Assembly: GCA_946623755.1 (NCBI GenBank)
Contig: CAMORK010000025.1
Coordinates: 1-33,492, forward strand
Direction of reading: 5' to 3'
Origin: an uncultured Butyrivibrio sp.
Lineage (GTDB): Bacteria; Bacillota; Clostridia; Lachnospirales; Lachnospiraceae
Length of the DNA stretch: 33,492 nucleotides
Shown here: in pieces, positions 33,477 through 33,492 of the stretch
Numbering within the stretch: the stretch's first letter is position 1
Layout: each line of letters opens with the position of its first letter
Notes under the pieces: model-generated
What the model was told of the DNA's origin: nothing
The model's input: only the letters and a program-made list of their open reading frames with translations
The model's database searches: none
Made by a program: the position numbers and the translations under genes

Positions 33477-33492
33477 CTAGGTTAAAACTTAT

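Overview
The window looks like a low-to-mid G+C Gram-positive chromosome of the class Clostridia. The family Lachnospiraceae (Butyrivibrio or Pseudobutyrivibrio-like) is the best guess. The basis is strong GGAGG ribosome binding sites, lipoprotein signals, a class B-like sortase, a FabK-type fatty-acid synthase operon, several c-di-GMP proteins and a starch/maltodextrin locus. The genus is inference. Almost everything is on the minus strand, so transcription runs right to left; one regulator near the right end is on the plus strand. No rRNA, tRNA, CRISPR array, insertion sequence or phage gene was seen, and there is no gene-free stretch longer than about 185 bp.

Layout, left to right. (1) 1-3150: two c-di-GMP proteins, a PAS-GGDEF protein cut by the window edge and a degenerate GGDEF-EAL phosphodiesterase. 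(2) 3260-6792: a two-gene operon of membrane proteins, one a two-TM K+ channel with a TVGYGD filter. Both have a TrkA/RCK-like nucleotide-binding region and a C-terminal RyR-type domain. (3) 6899-17665: an alpha-glucan locus. Order of transcription is lipoprotein GH13 amylase, LacI regulator, then malE-malF-malG-GH13-GH31. No ATPase gene is present. A near-identical LacI-type operator (core TTAAKCGMTTAA) lies just downstream of the -10 of both promoters, so the regulator probably controls both units. (4) 17776-20064: a second membrane GGDEF-EAL protein, with an unusual inverted repeat covering its ribosome binding site. (5) 20208-22173: a sortase-like protein lacking the usual catalytic Arg, and an alpha/beta hydrolase.

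(6) 22252-31809: an eleven-gene type II fatty-acid synthesis operon, acpP-fabK-fabD-fabG-fabF-accB-fabZ-accC-accD-accA followed by an acyl-CoA synthetase. It has everything from acetyl-CoA carboxylase to enoyl reduction except FabH. (7) 31922-32776: a divergent MerR-family regulator with a BmrR/GyrI-like effector half. The fab promoter has a 19-bp spacer filled by a 9-1-9 perfect palindrome, the classic layout of MerR-controlled promoters. This regulator is therefore the likely switch for fatty-acid synthesis here, in place of FabT or FapR. (8) 32814-33492: a small lipoprotein gene that looks frameshifted near its 3' end, then the terminator of a gene beyond the window.

The most notable points are the RyR/RCK channel pair, the MerR-fab control region, the promoters nested inside upstream terminators in the glucan locus, the RBS-masking inverted repeat, and a terminator lying antisense inside the merR coding region. 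All assignments come from reading motifs by eye; no database search was made.
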